From NCBI GenBank assembly GCA_024305405.1, contig JAKNDB010000068.1, forward strand, positions 434,001 through 498,000: 64,000 bases of DNA, given 5' to 3'. Below are positions 59,701 to 61,778 of the stretch, in pieces. The DNA is from Dirofilaria immitis (lineage: Eukaryota; Nematoda; Chromadorea; Rhabditida; Onchocercidae). The notes beneath the pieces were generated by a model. That model did not search any database, was not told the origin of the DNA, and saw only the letters and a list, made by a program, of their open reading frames with translations. The number at the start of each line of letters is the position of its first letter. The stretch's first letter is position 1. A program made the translations under genes and the position numbers.

Positions 59701-61151
59701 CCTATTCTTATTCGTTGATTATAAAAATCAATCACAAATGTAGCATCATTATCTTTTTAAGTATAGAAAAGAGCGAGAGAGAAGATTATGAACAAAATTT
59801 AAGTAATTCTTAAAGGAATACAAAATACCTCTATTTTATAGATGGACGAATTGTTGGGGTGGATAGGTTTGAATAAGGTGGTAAACGTTGTAAAAATGAA
59901 CGATTTATTGTCGTTTGCCTTTTTGGTGCTATACGTAAATAATTATTATTACGTAATTCTCTGCTGATATCACTCTTATCATTTGTTGCCGTAAAACTTT
60001 GCGACATTTGATTGAAATTTATCTGAAATTTTAATAATTTTTAAATATAAAAATGATAAAGTTTTATTTTTCATTTCTTTTTTATCGATATGATATATAT
60101 ATAAAACTTTCTTAAATAAAAATTAACAATTTGCTTACTTTAATTTAAGTTCTATTTTTATATACTTTATTCAACAATTATTTATACTTAACAACGGAGG
60201 GAGGAAAAAAATGATTTAAATAAAATTATCAAAATTTCTTAAACTTTTTTTAAAATTTTGCTTAAAATTTCATCACCTTTTTTCCAAATGAATTTGTCGT
60301 TGTTTTTGATTGCAACTTTTTCCAATCAACTTTTCACATCGCTCAACATTTCGACTATCTTCATATAGTGATGGTGATGATAATGATGATAATGATGTTG
60401 ATTGTAGCGAAATTTGCAACGCACTATGGGTACGAGTTAATGATGCAGTAGGATTTGCCAGATGTTTATAATCAATAACCGTTGGTGTTGCAATCATTTT
60501 ATGCTCCAATTCGTAATGTTCATTTAAATGATAAGTTGATAAATTGGAACGCCCAAAAAAGAATACATTGTAAAAATTTTTGTAGCATTTTTTTATCCAA
60601 AATTTCCATTCAAATTTTAAGAAGCATACTGTAACGTACAGTAAGAATATCATAAGACGCAGTAAGTATACTGTAAGTTATAGTACTCCTGTATAATTAG
60701 CTATTTAAAATATTCAAAAAAGCAAGAAAAATATCGAATGAAATTCTAATTTTTCTAACATTTTTTATCCAAAATTTCTAATCAAATTTTAAGAAGCATA
60801 CTGCAAGGTTCAGTAAGCATATCGTAAGATGCATTAAGTATACTGTGAGTTATAGTACTCCTGTATAAATTAGCTATTTAAAATATTCAGAAAAAACAAA
60901 CAAATATTAAATGAATCATTGTAAAATAATAAATCAAAAATGATTGATTGCTATTTATAATATGATAGGAAAAATGATTTTACTTCAACAATAAAATTCA
61001 TATTTTCCAATTTTATAGAAAAAGAAAAAAATGTTAAATTAATTGTTAAAAAAAATTACCTCATATCATCCTCGTGTGCAGAAATATTTTGGCAATGTAA
61101 TTTTCCATTAGAGAAAATATTTTCACAATTATAATCATTTCGTTTCAACGA
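1..61151 (-). CDS. ARHGAP21/23: ARHGAP21/23-family Rho GTPase-activating protein (PH + RhoGAP), 24 exons, partial at both ends
   Basis: Members of this family stimulate GTP hydrolysis by Cdc42/RhoA-type GTPases at cell junctions, Golgi and cortex. Spliced exons give, in order, a Ser/Asn-rich region with the motif RQASFLAAV, a motif [11 protein letters not shown], a STFYQFF...NWEST block, a PH domain, an acidic/Ser linker, a RhoGAP domain and a basic post-GAP segment ([12 protein letters not shown]). This order matches ARHGAP21/23 after their PDZ domain; the PDZ and start codon are not in the window, and the last exon runs off position 1. Exons (minus strand, 5' to 3'): 61060-61151, 60277-~60554, 59829-60022, 58777-58843, 58444-58522, 57264-57502, 56611-56969, 52485-52588, 38280-38478, 24407-24640, 22956-23158, 22185-22316, 19968-20121, 19017-19188, 4808-5121, 4399-4547, 3700-3866, 2689-2826, 1627-1796, 1330-1419, 940-1065, 540-758, 233-400, 1-27. 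Phases agree at nearly every junction, but 11 one-base homopolymer frameshifts have to be repaired (see findings). The family call is very secure; the N-terminal exons are less so. Confidence 0.9.
233..400 (-). CDS. ARHGAP21/23: ARHGAP21/23 exon 23, basic post-GAP segment
   Basis: Fifty-six codons in phase 0 on both sides, between acceptor ttttag and donor gtttgt. The start reads [21 protein letters not shown], broken here as IKQILNVRR then [12 protein letters not shown]; this Lys/Arg cluster lies where ARHGAP21/23 carry their conserved FAAASRKRKK-type basic motif after the GAP domain. The rest is Ser/Thr/Asn-rich and ends in GVYQ. Confidence 0.85.
540..758 (-). CDS. ARHGAP21/23: ARHGAP21/23 exon 22, end of RhoGAP domain and acidic linker
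   Basis: Seventy-three codons, phase 0 to phase 0, acceptor tttacag and donor AAG|GTAAAT. It begins [18 protein letters not shown], equivalent to the DWFF + acidic stretch that closes the GAP domain in ARHGAP21/23, then continues with a Ser/Asn-rich linker and [18 protein letters not shown]. If the donor at 539 were ignored the frame would stop at 510-512 after VNVAILDDH, a possible short alternative C-terminus, but the downstream exons 233-400 and 1-27 continue in frame and resemble the family. Confidence 0.88.
940..1065 (-). CDS. ARHGAP21/23: ARHGAP21/23 exon 21, RhoGAP domain C-terminal helices
   Basis: Forty-two codons between acceptor ttgcag and donor GTATGC. The protein reads [16 protein letters not shown], then a segment ending [18 protein letters not shown]. 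The NLA..FGP.IVR motif is the hallmark of the RhoGAP fold and helps form the GTPase-binding face. The M-T-M-S-x-Q-C-x-I wording is typical of arthropod members of this family. Confidence 0.95.
1133..1332. repeat. 100-bp tandem duplication ending at a splice donor
   Basis: Two almost identical 100-bp units (1133-1232 and 1233-1332) share aagaaattaatattcataa at their starts and the word attaattacctta at their ends. The second copy ends over the donor of exon 1330-1419, so the first copy holds a duplicate donor-like site (TAAG|GTAATT at 1230/1229) in the intron. Confidence 0.95.
1330..1419 (-). CDS. ARHGAP21/23: ARHGAP21/23 exon 20, RhoGAP domain
   Basis: Thirty codons, phase 0 to 0, acceptor tttttacag and donor AAG|GTAATT. 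It reads [20 protein letters not shown] then [20 protein letters not shown] is the classic ARHGAP21/23 GAP helix (human HHYETLKFL.AHLK), so the assignment is secure. Confidence 0.95.
1627..1796 (-). CDS. ARHGAP21/23: ARHGAP21/23 exon 19, RhoGAP core (one-base frameshift inside)
   Basis: The exon begins [20 protein letters not shown] and continues [17 protein letters not shown]. The Lys of SSLLK and the Arg of LRKLPEPL sit where GAPs place their GTPase-stabilising residues. After YPF the listed sequence leaves frame; one more T in the T5 run (plus-strand A5 at 1684-1688) restores [20 protein letters not shown], which is the expected continuation (human FIEANR...RLK.LK.L). Observed length is 170, so 171 after repair fits phase 0 on both sides. 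Donor GTAAAT, acceptor tttcag. Confidence 0.93.
1950..2213. repeat. Degenerate minisatellite, about four 60-75 bp units
   Basis: Units share atcatc(a/t)actttat.gaatatcatgatcaagcat or its variants and sit in the intron between exons 1627-1796 and 2689-2826. The rest of this intron (1797-2688) is plain AT-rich sequence with an ATATC microsatellite near 2586-2635. Confidence 0.8.
2689..2826 (-). CDS. ARHGAP21/23: ARHGAP21/23 exon 18, RhoGAP N-terminal part with arginine finger
   Basis: Forty-six codons, phase 0 to 0, after a strong polypyrimidine acceptor (poly-T then atag), donor GTAAAT. It reads [20 protein letters not shown] and then [20 protein letters not shown], ending [14 protein letters not shown] carries the catalytic arginine finger that is inserted into the GTPase active site; it is intact, so a functional GAP is expected. 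Human counterpart: YIPLIV..C..VEERGLEYTGIYRVPGN. Confidence 0.96.
2827..3699 (-). other. Intron with two E-boxes
   Basis: No open coding signal is seen. It is AT-rich with scattered poly-A/T. Two perfect CACGTG hexamers lie at 3384-3389 and 3398-3403. Confidence 0.7.
3700..3866 (-). CDS. ARHGAP21/23: ARHGAP21/23 exon 17, linker entering RhoGAP
   Basis: Starts in phase 1 (G from the previous exon + AT) and ends in phase 0 at donor GTAAGT. It reads [20 protein letters not shown], later [17 protein letters not shown]. The basic TIRKWKKTK segment and the LGQKIVDYP block correspond to the KKPTATGTFGVRLDDCP region just before the GAP domain in human ARHGAP21. Confidence 0.9.
3853..4127. repeat. 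Duplicated acceptor region of exon 17
   Basis: The first bases of exon 3700-3866, its acceptor and about 85 bp of upstream intron (3853-3955) recur at 4022-4127, with a partial third copy between them. The upstream copy keeps a usable acceptor (cacatcag before ATGATCAAGCTGC, AG at 4037-4036). Confidence 0.85.
4399..4547 (-). CDS. ARHGAP21/23: ARHGAP21/23 exon 16, Ser-rich linker
   Basis: Enters in phase 2 (AG + G = Arg) and leaves with one base (G). It reads [20 protein letters not shown] and ends ETAAVITN. Acceptor ttcttaag, donor GTAAAT. Polar, Ser/Thr-rich and unstructured; no domain. Phase match on both sides supports it. Confidence 0.85.
4808..5121 (-). CDS. ARHGAP21/23: ARHGAP21/23 exon 15, Gln/Ser-rich linker
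   Basis: Enters in phase 0 after aaatttcag and leaves with AG at donor GTATCT. It opens [18 protein letters not shown] followed by a polyglutamine run, then [20 protein letters not shown] and DATTKLIMQ. This is the disordered region between PH and GAP domains, which in vertebrates is also long and poorly conserved. Confidence 0.88.
5524..5737. repeat. 107-bp unit, two copies
   Basis: The block aatttcatttctaatttttt, then ctcgag and atgatcgatat, starts at about 5524 and again at about 5631. Confidence 0.85.
6899..7163. repeat. 137-bp unit, two copies
   Basis: gattgtgtattctggaaaaa begins at 6909 and 7046 and the two units remain about 90% alike through cagtagatcactgc and ctatcatggacatcaaat. 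Confidence 0.9.
7779..8150. repeat. Microsatellite cluster (TA)n, (CAT)n, (CA)n, (CATA)n
   Basis: A TA run near 7779-7797 is followed by CAT/CAA triplets at about 7825-7950 and CA/CATA repeats at about 8049-8150. Confidence 0.95.
8377..8560. repeat. TACATACAT array
   Basis: Repeats of acatacattacatacat with occasional taacat variants over about 180 bp. The open frame across it is a by-product of the repeat. Confidence 0.95.
8865..9165. repeat. Minisatellite with TTA tracts
   Basis: Four to five units of caatgaatttaag.attcgat followed by variable TTA runs. Confidence 0.85.
9585..9910. repeat. About 35-bp minisatellite
   Basis: Repeated aaattaacagctagctaact followed by gataataat, at least seven imperfect copies. 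Confidence 0.9.
10035..10535. repeat. Compound TTA/TTG/TTATTG trinucleotide tract, 500 bp
   Basis: Almost uninterrupted ttatta, ttgtta and tactatt triplets. Long open frames here (Ile/Val/Tyr only) come from the repeat. Confidence 0.95.
10721..10760. repeat. Perfect 14-bp hairpin, 12-nt loop
   Basis: aagccaagagagaa at 10721-10734 pairs with ttctctcttggctt at 10747-10760. It lies just before a polypyrimidine tract (10785-10882). Confidence 0.9.
10785..10882. repeat. Polypyrimidine (TC-rich) tract
   Basis: About 100 bp of almost pure C/T on the plus strand, strongly strand-asymmetric. Confidence 0.9.
11438..11615. repeat. About 26-bp minisatellite
   Basis: Repeated attatcattatcatttccta with small changes, about seven copies. 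Confidence 0.9.
13110..13862. repeat. Large 17-20 bp minisatellite, 750 bp
   Basis: About 40 imperfect units of tatggtaaaatatatatgaa (also tacggtaaaat). The array starts in a TA run and is preceded by a 26-bp direct repeat of ggccaattatataaatacta (12904 and 13081). Confidence 0.95.
15930..16095 (+). other. GC-elevated island with open frames, possible nested exon
   Basis: This block is clearly richer in GC than the surrounding intron. On the plus strand one frame reads [20 protein letters not shown] and on to SSNSNSSKR, with ATGGCCAACATTCCC upstream joined by one missing A. Another plus frame from ATG at 15972 reads [17 protein letters not shown], a signal-peptide-like stretch. I cannot assign a family, and no clear splice pair is visible, so coding status is uncertain. 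Confidence 0.25.
16646..16814. promoter_or_regulatory. Cluster of bZIP-like sites in the intron
   Basis: TTACGTCA (16725-16732), TGACGTAG (16743-16750), ATTACGCAAC (16752-16761) and TGAGTCA (16808-16814) resemble CRE, C/EBP-PAR and AP-1 sites. A short inverted repeat gaaaacggtaacgttttc lies at 16646-16663. Regulatory function is inferred from site wording only. Confidence 0.35.
18300..18530. repeat. About 90-bp imperfect unit, three copies
   Basis: ccgaaaagctattc and similar words recur near 18355, 18452 and 18503 with aaatttaaa spacers. Confidence 0.7.
19017..19188 (-). CDS. ARHGAP21/23: ARHGAP21/23 exon 14, PH domain C-terminal helix and linker
   Basis: Enters with TG from the previous exon (TGT = Cys) and leaves in phase 0 at donor GTTAGT. 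It reads [20 protein letters not shown] and then a Ser/Asn-rich stretch ending [16 protein letters not shown] is the C-terminal PH helix with the invariant Trp (human DMLAWIKTIQ). Confidence 0.95.
19968..20121 (-). CDS. ARHGAP21/23: ARHGAP21/23 exon 13, PH domain middle strands (one-base frameshift inside)
   Basis: It begins [20 protein letters not shown] and [12 protein letters not shown]. As written, the frame then runs into a stop; one more A in the A5 run (20027-20031) gives [19 protein letters not shown], matching human NVFRLTTSDCECLFQAED. Observed length is 154; 155 gives the leftover TG needed by exon 19017-19188. Acceptor gattatag, donor GTAAG. Confidence 0.93.
22185..22316 (-). CDS. 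ARHGAP21/23: ARHGAP21/23 exon 12, start of PH domain
   Basis: Forty-four codons, phase 0 to 0. It reads [20 protein letters not shown] and [31 protein letters not shown] matches PH strands beta-2/beta-3 (human WKQMYVVLRGHSLYLY). Acceptor ttttgtag is strong; the donor GTTTTT is weak but is the only GT that keeps phase. Confidence 0.92.
22828..22878. repeat. (TA)n microsatellite
   Basis: An uninterrupted TA run of about 50 bp in the short intron between exons 22185-22316 and 22956-23158. Confidence 0.97.
22956..23158 (-). CDS. ARHGAP21/23: ARHGAP21/23 exon 11, pre-PH region (frameshift at its start)
   Basis: The main frame reads [32 protein letters not shown] and [15 protein letters not shown], then donor GTTAGT in phase 0. 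KQGQLMHQ is the first PH strand (human REGWLYYKQ). The upstream exon ends in phase 0, so the first codons fit only if the A5 run at 23152-23156 has one more A (TKNWEST). NWEST aligns with LDSWGTSED of ARHGAP23. Confidence 0.9.
23222..23460. repeat. About 60-bp unit, three to four copies
   Basis: cttacttccttatcattatc followed by tgataataaaaataa recurs across the intron upstream of exon 22956-23158. Confidence 0.8.
24407..24640 (-). CDS. ARHGAP21/23: ARHGAP21/23 exon 10, Ser-rich region with conserved FF block (one-base frameshift)
   Basis: AA from the previous exon plus G makes Lys, then [18 protein letters not shown], a polyserine run and [18 protein letters not shown]. Past ASK the frame is lost; one more A in the A5 run (24477-24481) gives [19 protein letters not shown] and LHDNQ. 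RVL and FF...W align with GRVLRRLPN...RSFFTDGSLDSW of human ARHGAP23, which supports both frames. Acceptor ttttacag, donor CAG|GTATTT. Confidence 0.87.
24738..24773. repeat. Perfect 36-bp palindrome
   Basis: The half site ttttatctttcttatcat is followed at once by its reverse complement, centred between 24755 and 24756. Confidence 0.95.
26165..26265. repeat. Purine (AGG/GAA) tract
   Basis: About 100 bp of almost pure A/G with repeated gaggaagagg words. Confidence 0.9.
27421..27650. repeat. About 85-bp unit, three copies
   Basis: Units carry ataaaattgggaaataa and ttctcgatattctcga variants. Confidence 0.85.
27820..27958. repeat. About 64-bp direct repeat, two copies
   Basis: caatctat..aataaagcatttttcaatcg appears twice with few changes (first near 27860-27891, second near 27924-27950). 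Confidence 0.85.
28200..28765. repeat. Minisatellite with GCGC cores
   Basis: Some 18-20 units of 25-32 bp built on tttatcagaatagcgctttt and tgaatttttatcaaattgcg. The repeated agcgc core is the most CpG-dense sequence in the intron. Confidence 0.92.
29318..30058. repeat. Near-identical 152-154 bp tandem array
   Basis: The word cttcaacatc recurs at about 29430, 29582, 29734, 29887 and 30041. Copies are almost identical and include gaatcgtcgagaatatccgc. A poly-A block near the unit end grows from 8 to 11 along the array. The leading copy (29318-29430) is diverged. Confidence 0.97.
30655..30792. repeat. (GT)n microsatellite region
   Basis: Imperfect tgtg/tatg repeats with one pure GT run near 30745-30768. 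Confidence 0.95.
31128..31545. repeat. About 125-160 bp unit, three copies
   Basis: Each unit starts with atatatgtatac(c/t)ttcatatttt, then gtttttctctcagactaat and a run of ataat/aacaa triplets. Confidence 0.88.
31603..32135 (+). other. Plus-strand acidic repeat with an 89-codon open frame, possible nested gene
   Basis: From ATG at 31603 the frame reads [20 protein letters not shown], then [16 protein letters not shown] and [15 protein letters not shown], and ends in a 24-bp repeat encoding [16 protein letters not shown], stopping at 31870. The block containing the repeat is itself duplicated at about 31945-32130 with the frame still open through [11 protein letters not shown] mixed-composition head plus an acidic repeat tail is unusual for junk, but no domain is recognisable and no promoter or splice evidence exists. 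It could equally be a minisatellite. Confidence 0.3.
32880..33270. repeat. About 155-bp degenerate unit, three copies, GC-elevated core
   Basis: ggatttaactttc.atgattcc followed by a CCGG/CCGA-rich word recurs near 32925, 33067 and 33226, with ttgacagttgaa.gaaattcct between copies. Confidence 0.85.
33785..34195. repeat. Two direct repeats and an (AATC)n tract
   Basis: tataaaac.ttca.gtaactgataaat recurs near 33796 and 33868. A 60-bp unit with atttaatccgttcc and gatcgttaagtta recurs at about 34013 and 34075. AATC repeats follow to 34195. Confidence 0.85.
34285..34590 (+). other. GC-elevated plus-strand island, possible nested two-exon ORF
   Basis: From ATG at 34370 one frame reads [20 protein letters not shown] and then SNHS. 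A GTTAGT donor at about 34439 and an acceptor cttag near 34511 would remove 70-75 bp including two stops and rejoin in phase 0 to [15 protein letters not shown] then [10 protein letters not shown] and a stop. A second frame across the same bases is also open and encodes polyproline ([18 protein letters not shown]). Both look protein-like but repeat-driven. Coding is unproven. Confidence 0.25.
34990..35455. repeat. Two adjacent minisatellites
   Basis: About 30-bp units of ggccataaataacctttt cover 34990-35100. About 50-bp units with aagccaaatgaattgttg and attctgaatgccaaaa cover 35178-35450, six copies. Confidence 0.9.
35740..36035. repeat. About 85-90 bp degenerate minisatellite
   Basis: aagcgtaaaagtttactcga and attaacagcttctat variants recur three to four times. 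Confidence 0.8.
36059..36099. repeat. Perfect 15-bp hairpin, 11-nt loop
   Basis: ttcgatcgataaaga (36059-36073) pairs exactly with tctttatcgatcgaa (36085-36099). Confidence 0.93.
36650..36880. repeat. 26-bp minisatellite, nine copies
   Basis: ttgatatgaacaggtaaact followed by aaagtg or aaaata, nearly identical throughout. Confidence 0.96.
36985..37515. repeat. About 115-bp degenerate unit, four to five copies
   Basis: aattatcaataatctaatca, atttatttc.aagaaa and gataacaggtaa-like words recur in order. Confidence 0.8.
38280..38478 (-). CDS. ARHGAP21/23: ARHGAP21/23 exon 9, conserved SYIMATT motif
   Basis: Takes G from the previous exon (GGA = Gly) and leaves AA for the next (AAG = Lys), so both junctions fit with no repair. 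It reads [38 protein letters not shown] and ends [16 protein letters not shown] corresponds to RRTSYLMA.TTER of human ARHGAP23. Acceptor ttttaag, donor GTAAGT. Confidence 0.88.
38690..39080. repeat. (ATC)n runs followed by TC and GA tracts
   Basis: CAT/ATC triplet runs fill about 38693-38880; a TC run lies near 38940-38962 and a GA-rich run near 39040-39075. Confidence 0.95.
39420..39655. repeat. About 28-bp minisatellite, eight copies
   Basis: attacagtaattcaatttca with attacggtaa variants. Confidence 0.9.
41080..41715. repeat. About 100-115 bp repeat, six copies, each with a CCGAGA/CTCGAGA core
   Basis: ttctccgagatataccgaga followed by aatttatttaagat, gatgatcaaattgaatta and gcgaaagatt, increasingly diverged to the right. 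Confidence 0.88.
42099..42139. repeat. Near-perfect long palindrome (20-bp arms, 1-nt spacer)
   Basis: ttaaaaaatcctagccaaat at 42099-42118 is answered by its exact complement at 42120-42139. Allowing one mismatch the arms extend to 25 bp (gatgg/tcatc). Confidence 0.95.
43285..44115. repeat. 47-bp minisatellite, 800 bp
   Basis: ccaacttatggtatcagtca recurs at 43421, 43468, 43515, 43562 and 43609, with further units at 43656; period exactly 47. Diverged copies extend on both sides. The unit has no stop in any of three plus frames, so it makes a 212-codon open frame that cycles through frames. Confidence 0.97.
44440..44618. repeat. About 30-bp minisatellite, six copies
   Basis: agataatcgagaaatgtttg repeats with small variants. 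Confidence 0.95.
44830..45430. repeat. About 120-bp unit with GA tract, five copies
   Basis: Each unit holds a gagagaga tract, then aaaaacaaaaattgaatac and aacttcaacaaatttattat. Confidence 0.9.
45570..45760 (+). other. GC-elevated island with open frames on both strands
   Basis: Plus frame from ATG at 45641 reads [20 protein letters not shown] then [13 protein letters not shown] and stop. The minus strand also has an open frame ([15 protein letters not shown], then [16 protein letters not shown]). The base composition differs from the flanking intron. I do not recognise a family; it may be a nested exon or conserved noncoding DNA. Confidence 0.2.
46797..47023 (+). other. Possible nested plus-strand ORF with Cys-rich and membrane segments
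   Basis: An open frame reads [40 protein letters not shown], then [20 protein letters not shown] and [14 protein letters not shown] before a TGA. From its internal ATG it is 59 codons. It has a polar head, a CCSCNC cluster that could be palmitoylated, and a hydrophobic stretch of about 20 residues. GC is visibly higher than the surrounding intron and codon use is mixed. No family recognised; a possible acceptor aaag precedes ACTGATG, and no donor or promoter is evident. Confidence 0.35.
47125..47640. repeat. About 55-bp minisatellite, eight to nine copies
   Basis: tcatagttacagtaagcaaa followed by aatgtaaaataaaaattgg. Confidence 0.92.
48860..49525. repeat. About 115-bp unit, four to five copies
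   Basis: aattaaaatgctaagagt, aaattagaaattaaatta and ttgccaatgacgtatagaag recur in order. Confidence 0.9.
50580..51065. repeat. About 170-bp unit, three copies
   Basis: tatttaatcttatcaaattt then gataataataacgatatcat, followed by tcaaatattgataagaatga. Confidence 0.9.
51130..51600. repeat. About 140-150 bp unit, three copies with CTCGAG
   Basis: catttcaataataaaatat, then actctcgagaa, then ccatttcatttat.tataaaat recur. Confidence 0.9.
51990..52484. repeat. About 123-bp unit, four copies running up to an exon
   Basis: atttaaatttaaagctttct, cgaagga.tttcatcttagc, tttattattatcgagaa and attttcgagaatgagcatat recur. The final copy abuts and resembles the 3' end of exon 52485-52588. Confidence 0.9.
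52485..52588 (-). CDS. ARHGAP21/23: ARHGAP21/23 exon 8 (one-base frameshift)
   Basis: With G from the previous exon it reads [10 protein letters not shown]; the listed frame then stops at TGA. One more A in the A5 run (52559-52563) gives [20 protein letters not shown] and AFSKN, ending with G at donor GTATGT. Both neighbours then fit in phase. Starting instead at a weak acceptor at 52558 would avoid the repair but break the phase from exon 56611-56969. Confidence 0.78.
52690..53420. repeat. About 130-190 bp degenerate repeat, five copies
   Basis: gatcctttttcactatctgttaa-like words, gataatagtaatattaa.aga and ctagatccaatagtaatta recur. Confidence 0.85.
54060..54215. repeat. About 72-bp direct repeat, two copies
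   Basis: gtcttatctcgaat and ctcgaataatg.cattagaa occur near 54081 and 54153. Confidence 0.88.
54540..55765. repeat. 140-bp higher-order tandem array (two 70-bp subunits)
   Basis: ctattgtcagcacttattg recurs at about 54731, 54914, 55054, 55194 and 55334; the last three steps are exactly 140. Each unit has subunit A (aactgctaattacgatagaa) and subunit B (aatttctaattaggatagaa). Flanking copies on both sides are diverged single subunits. Confidence 0.97.
56611..56969 (-). CDS. ARHGAP21/23: ARHGAP21/23 exon 7, Ser/Asn-rich (two one-base frameshifts)
   Basis: Acceptor ttcatttcag and donor GTTTGT. The long open part reads [39 protein letters not shown] and [14 protein letters not shown], leaving G. 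To enter in phase 0 and reach that frame, two added A bases fit (A5 at 56957-56961 and A4 at 56910-56913), giving [18 protein letters not shown] and [12 protein letters not shown] single one-base deletion would also fix the frame, so the exact repair is uncertain. Low complexity; no domain. Confidence 0.72.
57264..57502 (-). CDS. ARHGAP21/23: ARHGAP21/23 exon 6, Ser/Thr/Asn-rich
   Basis: Enters with one base, leaves in phase 0 at donor GTAAGT after acceptor tttcttcag. It reads [36 protein letters not shown] and ends [19 protein letters not shown] is a short basic-Ser-Tyr motif of the kind spread through ARHGAP21/23 N-terminal regions. Confidence 0.8.
57690..58130. repeat. About 180-bp degenerate unit, three copies
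   Basis: acagtaa.taacgattacggta, aagttaacagaatca and tttagtatttataa-like words recur in the intron between exons 57264-57502 and 58444-58522. Confidence 0.8.
58444..58522 (-). CDS. ARHGAP21/23: ARHGAP21/23 exon 5, RQASFLAAV motif (two homopolymer frameshifts)
   Basis: It reads [20 protein letters not shown] and NSYRKK. (R)RASYLAAV-like motifs are conserved in this family's N-terminal half. The A5 run opening the exon (58518-58522) and the A6 run before the donor GTTAAC (58445-58450) each need one more A to fit exons 58777-58843 and 57264-57502. Confidence 0.78.
58777..58843 (-). CDS. ARHGAP21/23: ARHGAP21/23 exon 4
   Basis: Phase 0 entry after aatttcag, one base left at donor GTAAGT. It reads [20 protein letters not shown] and NS. 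Polar and unremarkable; support is from good splice signals and phase. Confidence 0.72.
59060..59290. repeat. About 105-bp direct repeat, two copies
   Basis: ttaccgtaattagattga and gcttggcaaaattc recur near 59154 and 59264. The rest of the intron 58844-59828 is AT-rich. Confidence 0.88.
59829..60022 (-). CDS. ARHGAP21/23: ARHGAP21/23 exon 3 (one-base frameshift at its end)
   Basis: Reads [40 protein letters not shown] and [20 protein letters not shown]. As written a TAG stop sits four bases before the donor GTATTT; one more A in the A4 run (59834-59837) gives SIKIE and phase 0. If the stop were real the protein would end here, well before the PH and GAP domains. Confidence 0.78.
60277..60554 (-). 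CDS. ARHGAP21/23: ARHGAP21/23 exon 2 (5' boundary uncertain, frameshift at its end)
   Basis: The convincing part reads [40 protein letters not shown] and [20 protein letters not shown], then [19 protein letters not shown]. Donor GTGATG. The A6 run 60278-60283 needs one more A to enter exon 59829-60022 in frame; otherwise TGA follows. Upstream a clean pyrimidine tract (attctttttt) ends in GGG rather than AG, so the acceptor is not identifiable. Confidence 0.65.
60590..60895. repeat. About 180-bp tandem duplication
   Basis: aaattttaagaagcatactg and gttatagtactcctgtata occur in the same order near 60612-60694 and 60786-60868, about 90% alike. Confidence 0.9.
61060..61151 (-). CDS. ARHGAP21/23: ARHGAP21/23 exon 1 in window (more upstream expected)
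   Basis: Reads [20 protein letters not shown] and [10 protein letters not shown] between acceptor aatttttag and donor AG|GTAATT, open in one frame only and compositionally protein-like. It leaves two bases (AG); the link to exon 60277-60554 cannot be closed because that exon's acceptor is unclear. Membership of the gene is inferred from strand and position. Confidence 0.6.
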
Positions 61152-61394
61152 CTAAAAATTTCTTAATTTAATTTACCAAATATAAAAATAGGTTAAAATT
61201 TCGTAAATTTTCAATTAAAAAAATTAGATATTGTCAAGCAAAATTATAATTTTTATAGTAATACAATTTTAGGATTAAAAAATTGATAATTTTCAAAAAT
61301 ATGTATCTCGAGTTAAGAAATTTGATAAAACTTTAGAGAAAAAGGAATTATCATTAAGTCAAAAAAATGATAATTTTTAATAGCATTATTATTT

Positions 61395-61585
61395 TCGACT
61401 AAACAATTGATAATTTTCCAATAAAACAAAGCAAAAGTTTTGTAGATAAAAAAGCCAAGCAAAAGATGATCGATTATTTGTAATCCAATAAACACAAAGA
61501 GTTGATAATTTCCCGATAAATGAAGCAAAAGTTTTGCAGATAAAAAAGCCAAGCAAAGATGATCGATCATTTATCATTCAATAAA
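61395..61585. repeat. About 107-bp direct repeat, two copies
   Basis: gataaaaaagccaagcaaa then gatgatcgat occurs at about 61444 and 61540. Confidence 0.9.
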
Positions 61586-61778
61586 ACATATTTTACTAGA
61601 GTCGAGACTATTCGAACGTAATAATAAGCAATAAAAATTTAACAAAATTAATTGAGAGAAAATTCGGAATTTTATAAAAAGCTCAAATAGTTTATCGATG
61701 CAAATATAAAATTGTAAATGAGAAAAAATAAAAAGTAACAAAATTTTTTTCGATTTGTTTATTTAGGGAAATTTTTTT

